The position numbers and the translations under genes are program-made. Shown here piece by piece: positions 1 to 7,538 of a DNA stretch of 27,614 bases (position 1 is the first letter of the stretch; the number at the start of each line of letters is the position of its first letter). The notes below the pieces were generated by a model, which saw only the letters and a program-made list of their open reading frames with translations, was not told the origin of the DNA and made no database searches. This DNA comes from an uncultured Dialister sp. (lineage in GTDB: Bacteria; Bacillota; Negativicutes; Veillonellales; Dialisteraceae). The stretch is from positions 1-27,614 of the forward strand of contig NZ_UQKJ01000015.1 in assembly GCF_900541605.1 (NCBI RefSeq). Reading direction: 5' to 3'.

Positions 1-48
1 CATAAAAATCCAAGAATGAAATCTGACAACGATTTAATCAGTGCTTCC
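1..48. repeat. Right arm of a MITE-like palindromic element (truncated by window edge)
   Basis: This stretch is nearly identical to the right arm of the complete element at 17116-17165, ending in the same GCTTCC. Only the outer half is visible because the window begins inside the element. It lies downstream of the heptosyltransferase gene. A short stem, GCTTCC (43-48) with GGAAGC (82-87) enclosing CGCCG/CGGCG, follows directly. The rest of 49-164 shows no gene. Confidence 0.8.
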
Positions 49-164
49 CTAGAAATACGCCGCAGGCTGATCGGCGTTCCCGGAAGCTAAAAACCAACAG
101 CTCCCGACTGAGTAACTCCGACCGCACCCCCACCAGCCCCACGGAGAAGCCGCTGGACCTCAAC

Positions 165-202
165 TCTCAATTCTCAATTCTCAATTCTCAATTCTCAATT
201 CT
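165..202. repeat. 7-bp tandem repeat (TCTCAAT x5) at the 3' end of the heptosyltransferase gene
   Basis: Five perfect TCTCAAT units run from 165 to 199 and a partial unit continues to 202. On the minus strand this reads as repeated GAATTGA directly after, and partly overlapping, the TAG stop codon (201-203). Because 7 is not a multiple of 3 and each unit holds TGA, the array places stop codons in all three minus-strand frames. No rho-independent terminator is visible in 1-200. Confidence 0.9.
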
Positions 203-1193
203 ATTTTCCCAGCATCTCCATGGCTTTTCCAAATACCCTTTCCACGGGAATCGTGTCCATACGGCATTCCTTCGTTCCCGGATTGTCTGCCAGGAGGACA
301 GTGCTGTTCTTATTGCCGTAGGGGCCGCTCCGGTCGGGGAGTGTGGGCCCGAAAAGAGCAATCAGCGGCGTATGCACGGCGTTGGCGATATGAAGGGGAC
401 CGGTGTCGCTGGAAATATGGAGGGATGCCATTTTCTCCAGGGCTGCCAGCTCCAGGAGAGATGTTTTTCCCATAAGATTTACCGTATAGGGAGAGGGAGA
501 AGACTCTTTGATGGCCTTTCCCATGTCCATTTCTCCGGCGGTGCCGGAAATGACGTTATATACATGGTGCTCGGAAAACAGGGATGCCAGTTCTCCCCAG
601 AAAGAAATAGGCCACTTTTTTGCTTCTCCCCGGGTACCGGGCACGAGGACCGCATAGGGGCCGTCTACTCCTTCCTGCTGGAGGAGATGGGATACTGTAT
701 CCATTTCTTTTTTATAATCATGGAGGGGAAATTCAATGGTATCCCCTTCCCAGCCCAGATAGCGGATCACATCGAGGAGCTGCTCGATGATGTGTCCCTT
801 TTTATGGGGTCCCGCCACAGGATGGCTTGCGAGGAAACTGCCTTCCCGGGCATCATTATAGCCGATGCGGTTCTTACATCCGGAGAGGAAGGAAATGATG
901 CCGCTTTTGGCAATCATCTGCAGGTCGATGACCAGGTCGAAGTGGCGGGATTTCAGATCCTGGTGCACCTGCCGGAGGTAGGAGATTTCTTTAATCCGTT
1001 TCCTGTCTACCAGGTAGATTTCATCAATCCAGGGCTTCCCCGGCAGAATTCCTGCAAAGGCAGGATGCACGGCCCAGGTAATACGGGCTTTGGGGTAGAT
1101 TTCCCGAAGCGCATAGAGCGAAGGCAGGGCATGGATGATATCGCCCAGGGAGCTCATTTTGATAATCAGAATATTTTTATAGTCGTTACCCAT
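201..1193 (-). CDS. ADP-heptose--LPS heptosyltransferase (GT9 family)
   Basis: A 330-aa protein of glycosyltransferase family 9, which transfers L-glycero-D-manno-heptose from ADP-heptose to the LPS inner core on the cytoplasmic face of the inner membrane. The N-terminal motif MSSLGDIIHALPSLYALR (residues 13-30) matches the WaaC/WaaF acceptor-side signature. The C-terminal SSDTGPLHIANA and FGPTLPDRSGPYG segments match the nucleotide-sugar binding side. Length is normal for the family, and no signal peptide or membrane segment is seen. The start lies 3 nt after the gmhB stop, with AAAGGA about 8 nt upstream. It is the last gene of the nrdR-gmhA-gmhB unit, and its neighbours make its donor precursor. 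Whether it acts as heptosyltransferase I, II or a later one cannot be settled from the sequence. Confidence 0.9.
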   Translation of the reverse strand: MGNDYKNILIIKMSSLGDIIHALPSLYALREIYPKARITWAVHPAFAGILPGKPWIDEIYLVDRKRIKEISYLRQVHQDLKSRHFDLVIDLQMIAKSGIISFLSGCKNRIGYNDAREGSFLASHPVAGPHKKGHIIEQLLDVIRYLGWEGDTIEFPLHDYKKEMDTVSHLLQQEGVDGPYAVLVPGTRGEAKKWPISFWGELASLFSEHHVYNVISGTAGEMDMGKAIKESSPSPYTVNLMGKTSLLELAALEKMASLHISSDTGPLHIANAVHTPLIALFGPTLPDRSGPYGNKNSTVLLADNPGTKECRMDTIPVERVFGKAMEMLGK

Positions 1194-1196
1194 TGG

Positions 1197-1706
1197 TTAA
1201 TCCTTTACAGGAGGCAGCACGGAGCGGATAAAGTCATCCAGGTTTCCACCGGTAAAGAGGAAACTCCGGATGCCTGCCCGCCTGGCAGCCTCCATATCCC
1301 GCTCGCCGTCGCCGAAGAGAAAGCACCGGTCTTTGGGCAGGTCATATTTGGAAATGGCGGAAAGAATCATGCCCGGTGCCGGTTTTCGGCAGCTGCAGAC
1401 TTTATCGTAGGCTGCAATAGCAGCACCCGGCAGGTGGGGACAGTAGAAAAATTCAGTAATTTCTCCCCCATACCGGCGGAATTCTTCATTCATCGAATCA
1501 TGGAGCCGGCGCACGTCCTCTTCTCCGTAGTAGCCGCGGGCCACGCCGCTCTGGTTTGTGACGACGAAAAGAAGCCATCCCTCCCGGCAGAGACGCCCCA
1601 CCGCTTCCCGGGCGCCGGGAACCCAGCGGAGTTTTTCCATGGAGTGAACGTAGCCGTCATCTTCGTTCAGAACGCCGTCCCGGTCAAAAAATATGGCTTT
1701 CTTCAT
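1197..1706 (-). CDS. gmhB: D-glycero-beta-D-manno-heptose 1,7-bisphosphate 7-phosphatase
   Basis: A 169-aa HAD-superfamily (subclass IIIA) phosphatase that removes the 7-phosphate from heptose 1,7-bisphosphate during ADP-heptose synthesis. The catalytic motif FFDRDGVLNEDDGYV (residues 6-20) has the nucleophile and acid/base aspartates. TNQSG is motif II. A zinc-binding loop (CPH followed about 13 residues later by CSCRKP) is typical of GmhB and HisB-N phosphatases. FGDGERDMEAARRAG is the C-terminal Mg-binding motif. The start codon overlaps the gmhA stop by 4 nt (ATGA), so translation is probably coupled. HisB-type histidinol phosphatase is the main alternative, but the neighbours favour the heptose role. 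The kinase/adenylyltransferase (HldE/RfaE) and epimerase (HldD) steps are not in the window. Confidence 0.93.
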   Translation of the reverse strand: MKKAIFFDRDGVLNEDDGYVHSMEKLRWVPGAREAVGRLCREGWLLFVVTNQSGVARGYYGEEDVRRLHDSMNEEFRRYGGEITEFFYCPHLPGAAIAAYDKVCSCRKPAPGMILSAISKYDLPKDRCFLFGDGERDMEAARRAGIRSFLFTGGNLDDFIRSVLPPVKD

Positions 1707-2275
1707 TTGTTCCAGTCCAGCCCATCGATGACTTCACAGATAGAGTGGGCTGCAAGCATGTGGATTTCCTGGATCCGGGCCGTGTTGTCATCGGGGACCA
1801 CCAGGATTTCCCGGCAGAGGGAAACCATTTTCCCTCCGTCCTTACCGGTGGAACCGATGGTAACGAGTCCCTTTTCCTTTGCCATTTTCAAGGCTTCCAC
1901 CACATTGGCGCTGTTTCCGCTGGTAGAAATCCCCCAGAGAACATCTCCCGGCCGTCCAAGGCCTTCCACCTGCCGGGCAAAAACCCGGTCATAGCTGTAA
2001 TCATTGGCCACAGCGGTCAGAATCGATGTATCTGTGGTGAGAGCAATGGCGGGGAGGGAAATCCGTTCATTGTGAAAGCGGCCCACAAATTCCGCCGCAA
2101 TATGCTGGGCATCGGCAGCGCTGCCGCCATTGCCACAGACCAGGATCTTATTCCCCCTTTTCAGCGCTTCCCGGCATATGTCCGCCATGGCGGATATGGT
2201 GGGAATCAAGGCGCGGCTTTTTTCAAGCACCCGCTGGTGCGCATCAAAGGCGCCGGTAATCATATCAATGTTCAT
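1703..2275 (-). CDS. gmhA: Sedoheptulose 7-phosphate isomerase
   Basis: A 190-aa SIS-domain protein that catalyses the first step of LPS heptose synthesis, sedoheptulose 7-phosphate to D-glycero-D-manno-heptose 7-phosphate, in the cytoplasm. CGNGGSAADAQHIAAEFVGRF (residues 48-68) carries the sugar-phosphate loop and the His/Glu metal ligands. ISTSGNSANV is the second phosphate-binding loop. QEIHMLAAHSICE near the C-terminus supplies the remaining His/Glu residues. Length is normal for GmhA. Its start lies 11 nt inside the 3' end of nrdR and its stop overlaps gmhB by 4 nt, so the four genes nrdR-gmhA-gmhB-heptosyltransferase look like one tightly packed unit. Confidence 0.96.
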   Translation of the reverse strand: MNIDMITGAFDAHQRVLEKSRALIPTISAMADICREALKRGNKILVCGNGGSAADAQHIAAEFVGRFHNERISLPAIALTTDTSILTAVANDYSYDRVFARQVEGLGRPGDVLWGISTSGNSANVVEALKMAKEKGLVTIGSTGKDGGKMVSLCREILVVPDDNTARIQEIHMLAAHSICEVIDGLDWNK

Positions 2276-2768
2276 GGGAATCCTTTCTGCCGGAGGAGGG
2301 CATGTCTTTTCCTTTATGGCTGTTCATGAGGGCTTCCAGCTCGCTCATGAAACTGCCGATATCCTTAAATTCGCGGTAAACCGAAGCAAAGCGGACATAG
2401 GCCACCTGGTCCAGGTCCTTCAGTTCGTCCATCACCATGCGGCCGATGGTCTCGGAGGACACTTCCTGGTCCAGTCCGTTACGGATTTTCTTCTCAATCC
2501 GATTCACCACGTCATCAATCTGGGCGGACGTAATATTTCGTTTTTCACAGGCCCGGATGATACCGTTCCGGATTTTTGTCCGGTCAAAAAGCTCCCGGCT
2601 CCCGTCTTTCTTAATAACCCGGATCTGGTTCTCTTCCACGGTCTCATAGGTCGTAAACCGGCGGCCGCAGGTAAGGCACTGCCGGCGGCGGCGGATAGAC
2701 GTACCGTCATCGGTATCCCGGGAATCTGTGACCTTTGTATCCGGACTGTTGCAGTAAGGGCATTTCAT
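2265..2768 (-). CDS. nrdR: Transcriptional repressor NrdR
   Basis: A 167-aa repressor of ribonucleotide reductase genes that senses (d)ATP. It has an N-terminal zinc ribbon with CPYC at residues 3-6 and CLTC at 31-34. The basic SIRRRRQC segment is involved in DNA binding, and an ATP-cone follows from about residue 49 (QIRVIKKDGSRELFDRTKI). Size and layout are canonical. The start has AAAGGAG about 7 nt upstream. A terminator hairpin sits just upstream (2788-2821), so the gene is separated from ftsZ. The 3' end overlaps gmhA by 11 nt, an odd pairing of a dNTP regulator with LPS sugar genes. No ribonucleotide reductase gene is in the window. Confidence 0.97.
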   Translation of the reverse strand: MKCPYCNSPDTKVTDSRDTDDGTSIRRRRQCLTCGRRFTTYETVEENQIRVIKKDGSRELFDRTKIRNGIIRACEKRNITSAQIDDVVNRIEKKIRNGLDQEVSSETIGRMVMDELKDLDQVAYVRFASVYREFKDIGSFMSELEALMNSHKGKDMPSSGRKDSHEH

Positions 2769-2787
2769 ATGGCTGCTCCTTTGGAAG

Positions 2788-2821
2788 AAAAAGCCACACT
2801 GCAGCTGCGGTGTGGCCTTTT
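2788..2821 (-). terminator. Rho-independent terminator after ftsZ
   Basis: The inverted repeat GCCACAC (2793-2799) / GTGTGGC (2810-2816) surrounds the small palindrome GCAGCTGC. On the minus strand it is followed by TTTTTCTT, and on the plus strand by CTTTTAT, so it could act in both directions. It lies between ftsZ and the nrdR ribosome binding site. Confidence 0.8.
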
Positions 2822-2944
2822 ATATCGTATGGAAACACTGATTTTCCGGCTTCAGGGATTTCTGGTCTTCCTTGCACAGCTATCGGTCAGATGAAATCCG
2901 GTAAGCCATGAAATTCCGGAAACATTCCCATAGGGGAAATTTCC

Positions 2945-3979
2945 TTATTTTCTGAGGAATTCAGGAACCGCAATACCGGTAGCCGGTCTTACAGCATTGC
3001 TGAAGCGGCTGCCGCCCTGGGGAGCGGAGCTCTTCTTCTTGTCGCCGAAGCCGGTGGCAATAACGGTAATCTTCACGGTATCGTTGTCGAGATCCGGGTC
3101 CACGGAAGTACCCCAGATGATGTTTGCATCGGGATCTGCCGCTTCTGTGATGATCTGGGAAGCTTCATTGATTTCGAAGAGGCCCAGGTCTTCATTGCCT
3201 GTAATGTTGATGATGATGCCCTTGGCACCTTCAATGCTCCGTTCGAGGAGCGGGCTGTTGATAGCCATGGTAGCAGCATCGCTGGCGCGGTTGTCGCCGG
3301 TGCCGATGCCGATACCCATCAGTGCATCGCCCTGGTCGCTCATGATGGTTCTCACATCGGCGAAGTCCAGGTTGATGATGCCCGGTACAGTAATGAGGTC
3401 GGAAATACCCTGGATGCCCTGGCGGAGCACGTCGTCGGCGGTCTTGAAGGCATCTTTAATAGAGGTTTTCTTATCGATGATGCTCATCAGTTTATCGTTC
3501 GGAACGACGAGGATGGCATCTACGTTCTGTTTCAGCCGTTCAATCCCTTCCGCTGCATTCTTGGCACGAACTTTGCCTTCAAAGCTGAACGGTTTGGTAA
3601 CAACGGCGATGGTCAGGGCGCCCAGTTCTCTAGCGCACTGAGCTGCTACAGGAGCTGCACCGGTACCGGTACCGCCGCCCATGCCGGCAGTAACGAATAC
3701 CATGTCTGCACCGGTAAGTGCCTTTGTGAGGTCTTCCCGGGATTCTTCAGCGGCCTGTTCCCCTACTTCCGGTTTAGCGCCAGCGCCGAGGCCCTTTGTC
3801 AGCTTTTCGCCGATCTGGATCTTTGTTTCCGCTTCTGATTTATTCAGGACCTGTAATTCTGTATTGACAGCGATAAATTCTACGCCCTTAACTTCTTCAT
3901 CAATCATACGGTTTACGGCGTTATTTCCGCCGCCGCCTACACCGATGACTTTAATTTTTGCAATTTCAGACTGTTCCAT
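2945..3979 (-). CDS. ftsZ: Cell division GTPase FtsZ
   Basis: Tubulin-like GTPase that polymerises into the division ring. With the start chosen here the protein is 344 aa. GGGGNNAVNRM near the N-terminus and GMGGGTGTGAAPV are the GTP-binding loops, and NLDFADVRTIM is the catalytic T7 loop. The C-terminus ends in VPEFLRK, the conserved partner-binding peptide, after a short variable linker of about 25 residues (GDKKKSSAPQ onward). I chose the ATG at 3979 because AAAGGAGGAG lies 6 nt upstream. The frame stays open to 4039, giving 20 more residues, but that extension merely translates the Shine-Dalgarno (residues PKGGAN). ftsA, which normally precedes ftsZ, is absent. A palindromic repeat occupies the gap to ftsQ. 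Confidence 0.97.
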   Translation of the reverse strand: MEQSEIAKIKVIGVGGGGNNAVNRMIDEEVKGVEFIAVNTELQVLNKSEAETKIQIGEKLTKGLGAGAKPEVGEQAAEESREDLTKALTGADMVFVTAGMGGGTGTGAAPVAAQCARELGALTIAVVTKPFSFEGKVRAKNAAEGIERLKQNVDAILVVPNDKLMSIIDKKTSIKDAFKTADDVLRQGIQGISDLITVPGIINLDFADVRTIMSDQGDALMGIGIGTGDNRASDAATMAINSPLLERSIEGAKGIIINITGNEDLGLFEINEASQIITEAADPDANIIWGTSVDPDLDNDTVKITVIATGFGDKKKSSAPQGGSRFSNAVRPATGIAVPEFLRK

Positions 3980-4071
3980 GTTCGCTCCTCCTTTAGGATC
4001 TTTTGCGTCATGAGCTTGACCTGTTTTTTCAATATCCATGGTTGTTCATCTTCTTTTCAATCATATCTATC

Positions 4072-4081
4072 ATTGTACAAT
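4072..4081 (-). promoter_or_regulatory. Possible ftsZ promoter -10 within a 10-bp palindrome
   Basis: ATTGTACAAT is a perfect palindrome about 95 bp upstream of the ftsZ start. On the minus strand it contains TACAAT, a good -10 hexamer. I see no convincing -35 at the right distance, so this is a weak call that rests on the long gap separating ftsZ from ftsQ. Confidence 0.3.
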
Positions 4082-4170
4082 ACTTTGCCCAAGTTCGCTA
4101 CAGGGTTAGACATAATCATATAAGATTTTTTGTTATGCTATGTGCGGTAAGTGTGTGACCAAACCGGTGA

Positions 4171-4299
4171 ATGGGGCTAATGGTTGTGGGTGAACCTTGC
4201 TTCGCCAGTTCACCGGGTGGTGGGTGCTTCGCACCGGGGGCGTAAGGTAGTAACAATAGCCAGCGAAACGGACTCGATCCACAACCTTTACACCCCCAT
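4171..4299. repeat. Palindromic multi-arm intergenic element, family I, copy A
   Basis: The outer arms at 4171-4189 and 4279-4299 are imperfect inverted repeats (ATGGGGCTAATGGTTGTGG against CCACAACC...CCCCCAT). Inside are GTGAAC/GTTCAC around a TTCG-containing loop and the GGTGCTTCGCACC hairpin. The left 80 bp match copy B (22680-22842) closely, while the right half is degenerate. It fills most of the ftsQ-ftsZ gap. The remaining gap sequence (about 4082-4170 and 4300-4330) shows no gene. Confidence 0.85.
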
Positions 4300-4330
4300 T
4301 ATACACATGGAGGCTGAAGTCTCCGCTCAC

Positions 4331-5200
4331 TTACTTCTTCAGTTTAATGAACGGCGATGCCAGGTTCGCATCCACGTATTCCACTGACAGCTTCCGGGCC
4401 TTCACGTCGCCCACCATATTTTCGGCGAGCTTTGCCCGGTCCGCCATGTTATCCCCTTCCCCGAGGCGCACGGTAATGCCGTCGCGGGTATAGGCTTTGA
4501 TGCTGTCCGCATTGCCGATATTGATTTCCGAGAATACCTTGAGCCCATCGGGGGACAGGTTATTCAGGAAATCCAGTGCCTTTGCCACGTCGTCCCCGGA
4601 AATCCGGTCTCCCAGGAGAAGATTTCCCATCTTCTTCCCTGTGATAAGGGGCACTTCCACCTTTTTAATGGATTGGGTGGTATCCATGACCATGCCATCG
4701 GCGTCCACGAAGGCATAGCCGAACTGATCCTGCACAATGGCCACGGGCCGGCGGTCCGTAATGTCCACGGAGAGGACAAAGGGGAACTTCCTCGTTACTG
4801 TCACCGACGAAACCCGGATATCTTTGGAAAGACGGCGGGTAAGGTCCGTGGTGCTCACCTGGAGTACATTGACGGGCTGCCGGATTTTCCCTTCAAAAAG
4901 GATATCATCCACCGTGAGCACATCGGTGCCGGTAAGGCTGATGTATCCCAGGGGAATGGGAAGGAGAAACAGGGCCAGTATGCCTGCCAGCACCACCACC
5001 ACGCCGCCAAAGACGTAGTTCTTCACGGAAGATCCGGTATGGGAACTCTCTTTTTTATGCTTCTTCTTTTTGACCGGTTCCTTCGGCGGCTCTTCCGGGG
5101 ATGGCTGCTGAGAAGGCGGCTCCTTTGGAGCCGCCTGTGTTTCCGGCGCTCCGCCGTGCTGTTCCTTCAAAAATTCGTTAAAGCTTTTGAAATTATCCAT
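4331..5200 (-). CDS. ftsQ: Cell division protein FtsQ (DivIB), POTRA domain
   Basis: A 289-aa bitopic membrane protein that links early and late divisome proteins. It has a cytoplasmic N-terminus of about 60 residues rich in Pro, Glu and Lys (ending in a KKKKHKK cluster), one membrane segment at about 61-84 (YVFGGVVVVLAGILALFLL), a POTRA domain at about 86-155 (starting ISLTGTDVLTVDDI), and then the FtsQ/DivIB beta domain. The overall layout is typical, though sequence conservation in this family is low. The start is 12 nt after the ddl stop with only a weak ribosome binding site (GGCAGG). Downstream, where ftsA is expected, there is only a repeat element before ftsZ. Confidence 0.9.
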   Translation of the reverse strand: MDNFKSFNEFLKEQHGGAPETQAAPKEPPSQQPSPEEPPKEPVKKKKHKKESSHTGSSVKNYVFGGVVVVLAGILALFLLPIPLGYISLTGTDVLTVDDILFEGKIRQPVNVLQVSTTDLTRRLSKDIRVSSVTVTRKFPFVLSVDITDRRPVAIVQDQFGYAFVDADGMVMDTTQSIKKVEVPLITGKKMGNLLLGDRISGDDVAKALDFLNNLSPDGLKVFSEINIGNADSIKAYTRDGITVRLGEGDNMADRAKLAENMVGDVKARKLSVEYVDANLASPFIKLKK

Positions 5201-5212
5201 AATGCCTGCCTA

Positions 5213-6148
5213 TCAGACTTTATCCAGACCCGCTTCCATGAGGATTTTTTCGCAGAGCTCGGGGAAAGAAATCCCCGCTGCCGCTGCTGCCTTCGGTACA
5301 AGGCTGGTGGATGTCATGCCGGGAATGGAATTGGCCTCCAGAACGAAGGGCTTTCCCTCTTTATTGGTTTTGAAATCGAAACGTACCGCGCCCTTGCATT
5401 CACAGATGCGGTAGCCGGTCTCTGCGATTTCGCTCATTTCCTTTGCCAGTTCATCGGAAATCGGGGCGGGAACGATGTAGTCCGTAGCGCCCTTCGTGTA
5501 CTTGGAATGGTAATCGTACTGGCCGGAATGGGGGCAGATCTGGATGACCGGCAGCGCCTTGCCATCGAATACGGATACCGTAAATTCGCCGCCGTCCAGG
5601 TAATCTTCCGCCAGGATTCTCGGTTCCACCTTGAATACCCGGGTCAGTGCATCGGGAAGGTCCTCTTTATGTTTCACGATTTCGATGCCGATGGTAGAGC
5701 CTTCACAGGCCGGTTTCAAAACCACGGGGAAATCAAAATTACGGCAGATGTCTTCCATCACCGCTTCCTTCCCATCTTTCAGGTAGTAAGCCTTGGAATG
5801 GGCCATGGGCATGCCGGCCTGCTTGAAGAGGTGGCTGGACATGATCTTGTCCATGGTAATGGCAGAAGAGGTGACGCCGCTTCCGGTATAGGGAATCCGG
5901 GCCAGTTCCAGCACGCTCTGGATGGTACCGTCTTCTCCGTATTTCCCGTGGAGGGCGATAAACACCACTTCCGCTCCCGCTTCTTTCAGCTTTTCTACCA
6001 CATGGTGGGGATCATATTCCATGGGAATCACGGAATAACCGATGGAAGACAGGGCTTCCGCAATGGCGGAACCCGTATTCCTGGATACTTCCGCTTCCGT
6101 GGAAGGACCGCCCATTAACACAACGATTTTTGTATTTTTAGTGATCAC
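5213..6148 (-). CDS. ddl: D-alanine--D-alanine ligase
   Basis: A 311-aa ATP-grasp ligase that makes the D-Ala-D-Ala dipeptide used by MurF. VVLKPACEGSTIGI is the ATP-grasp loop. YDYHSKYTKG in the omega loop has the Tyr typical of D-Ala-D-Ala rather than D-Ala-D-Lac ligases. EANSIPGMTSTSLVP contains the Mg-binding Glu and Asn. The start is a GTG at 6148, overlapping the 3' end of murC by 11 nt, with AGGGA upstream. It lies within the murD-murG-murC-ddl-ftsQ unit. murB, often found near this position in Firmicutes, is not present. Confidence 0.96.
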   Translation of the reverse strand: MITKNTKIVVLMGGPSTEAEVSRNTGSAIAEALSSIGYSVIPMEYDPHHVVEKLKEAGAEVVFIALHGKYGEDGTIQSVLELARIPYTGSGVTSSAITMDKIMSSHLFKQAGMPMAHSKAYYLKDGKEAVMEDICRNFDFPVVLKPACEGSTIGIEIVKHKEDLPDALTRVFKVEPRILAEDYLDGGEFTVSVFDGKALPVIQICPHSGQYDYHSKYTKGATDYIVPAPISDELAKEMSEIAETGYRICECKGAVRFDFKTNKEGKPFVLEANSIPGMTSTSLVPKAAAAAGISFPELCEKILMEAGLDKV

Positions 6149-7538
6149 TTGGCATTCCCTTTTCTTTAATCAAACGAACCAGTTCTTCCCCGGCCCTGTA
6201 AATACTGCCGGCCCCCATGGTAATTACCATATCTCCGGGGCGAATGAAATCATACAGTGCCTTGGCCATATCTTCCACATGGGGAATATAGTGGATTTCC
6301 TTTTCCGGAAGCCTTTCCCCTACCCGTTTTGGGATGAGATGGCCGTCAATGCCGGGAATCGGATCTTCACTGGCTGCATAAATATCCGTGAAGAACAGCA
6401 CGTCCCCATCGTCGAAGGCTTCTGCGAATTCATCCTGCAAAAGCTTTGTCCTGGAGTAGCGGTGCGGCTGGAAAGCGCAGACAATGCGCCGATTTCCGAT
6501 TTCCCTGGCCGCCTTCAGGGTCGCTTTGATTTCTGTGGGATGGTGGGCATAATCATCCACGATCCACAGGCTGTCATCCTTGTATTTTGTCTCAAACCGC
6601 CGCTTGACCCCATGGAAATGGGACAGGGCGGAAGCAATCTTTTCAAAGGGGATACCGCAGTACAGGGCCGCTGCCACGGCGCCCAGGGAATCCCGCACAT
6701 TGTGGAGCCCCGGAATGTGGAGCCGGATGGTACCGAGGATTTTTCCATCATGCCATACATCGTAGTAAAGGGCATCCTTTTCATACCGCGGCGAAAGGGC
6801 CCTGTAATCTGCTCCTTCATCGAGGCCGAAGGTAATGACCTTCTTATGGATAGCGGGAAGGATAGCCCGCACCCCTTCGCTGTCCACGCAGAGGAAAGCC
6901 GCTCCGTCATCATAGGAAATGTGGTTCACGAATTCCGCGAAGGCTTTCCGGATGTTTTCCACCGTGCCGTAATGGTCCAGATGGTCATCTTCCACATTGG
7001 TAACCACGGTGATGTAGTTTTTGAATTTCAGGAAGGACCCATCGCTTTCGTCGGCTTCCGCTATGACATAGTCCCCTTTGCCGCAGGTGGAATTTCCATG
7101 GATATAGTCCGCCGCAGCCCCCAGGATAATGGTAGGGTCAAGTCCCGCTTCATAGAAAATCTGGCCCATCATGCCGGAGGTGGTGGATTTCCCATGGGCC
7201 CCGGCAATGGAAATGCCACGGCCTTTTTCAAGGAGCGCCGCCAGTACATCGGACCGGTGGAATACGGGAATCCCCTCTTTCCGGGCTTCTGCCAGTTCCG
7301 GATTATCTTCAGAAATGGCGGAAGAAATCACCACGCAGCCGGCCCCTTTCACATGGGAAGCGTCGTGGCCGATGGCAATATGGGCGCCCCGGGACCGGAA
7401 GTCAGCCAGCACCGGAGAATCGGCCATATCGGAGCCGGAAACGGTATATCCCTTTTCCAGCAGGATTTCCGCCAGGGCCCGCATCCCCATGCCGCCGATG
7501 CCGATGAAATGAAAACTTTTATATGCATTGAGATCCAT
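6138..7538 (-). CDS. murC: UDP-N-acetylmuramate--L-alanine ligase
   Basis: A 466-aa Mur ligase that adds the first amino acid, L-Ala, to UDP-MurNAc in the cytoplasm. FIGIGGMGMRALAEIL (residues 11-26) is the Rossmann UDP-binding loop characteristic of MurC. GAHGKSTT (113-120) is the ATP P-loop. EADESDGSFL, the metal-binding central region and the C-terminal VDDYAHHPTEIKATL motif complete the three-domain set. Length is normal. The ATG directly follows the murG stop (TAAATG, no gap), and the GAGGAG about 10 nt upstream lies inside the murG coding end, so the two are probably translationally coupled. Confidence 0.98.
   Translation of the reverse strand: MDLNAYKSFHFIGIGGMGMRALAEILLEKGYTVSGSDMADSPVLADFRSRGAHIAIGHDASHVKGAGCVVISSAISEDNPELAEARKEGIPVFHRSDVLAALLEKGRGISIAGAHGKSTTSGMMGQIFYEAGLDPTIILGAAADYIHGNSTCGKGDYVIAEADESDGSFLKFKNYITVVTNVEDDHLDHYGTVENIRKAFAEFVNHISYDDGAAFLCVDSEGVRAILPAIHKKVITFGLDEGADYRALSPRYEKDALYYDVWHDGKILGTIRLHIPGLHNVRDSLGAVAAALYCGIPFEKIASALSHFHGVKRRFETKYKDDSLWIVDDYAHHPTEIKATLKAAREIGNRRIVCAFQPHRYSRTKLLQDEFAEAFDDGDVLFFTDIYAASEDPIPGIDGHLIPKRVGERLPEKEIHYIPHVEDMAKALYDFIRPGDMVITMGAGSIYRAGEELVRLIKEKGMPSDH

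Noticed and set aside
165..202. CRISPR array
   Set aside because: The 7-bp units are contiguous with no spacers, and no cas genes are present.
3980..4039. 20-residue N-terminal extension of FtsZ
   Set aside because: The extension translates the strong AAAGGAGGAG ribosome binding site, and homologues begin near the ATG at 3979.
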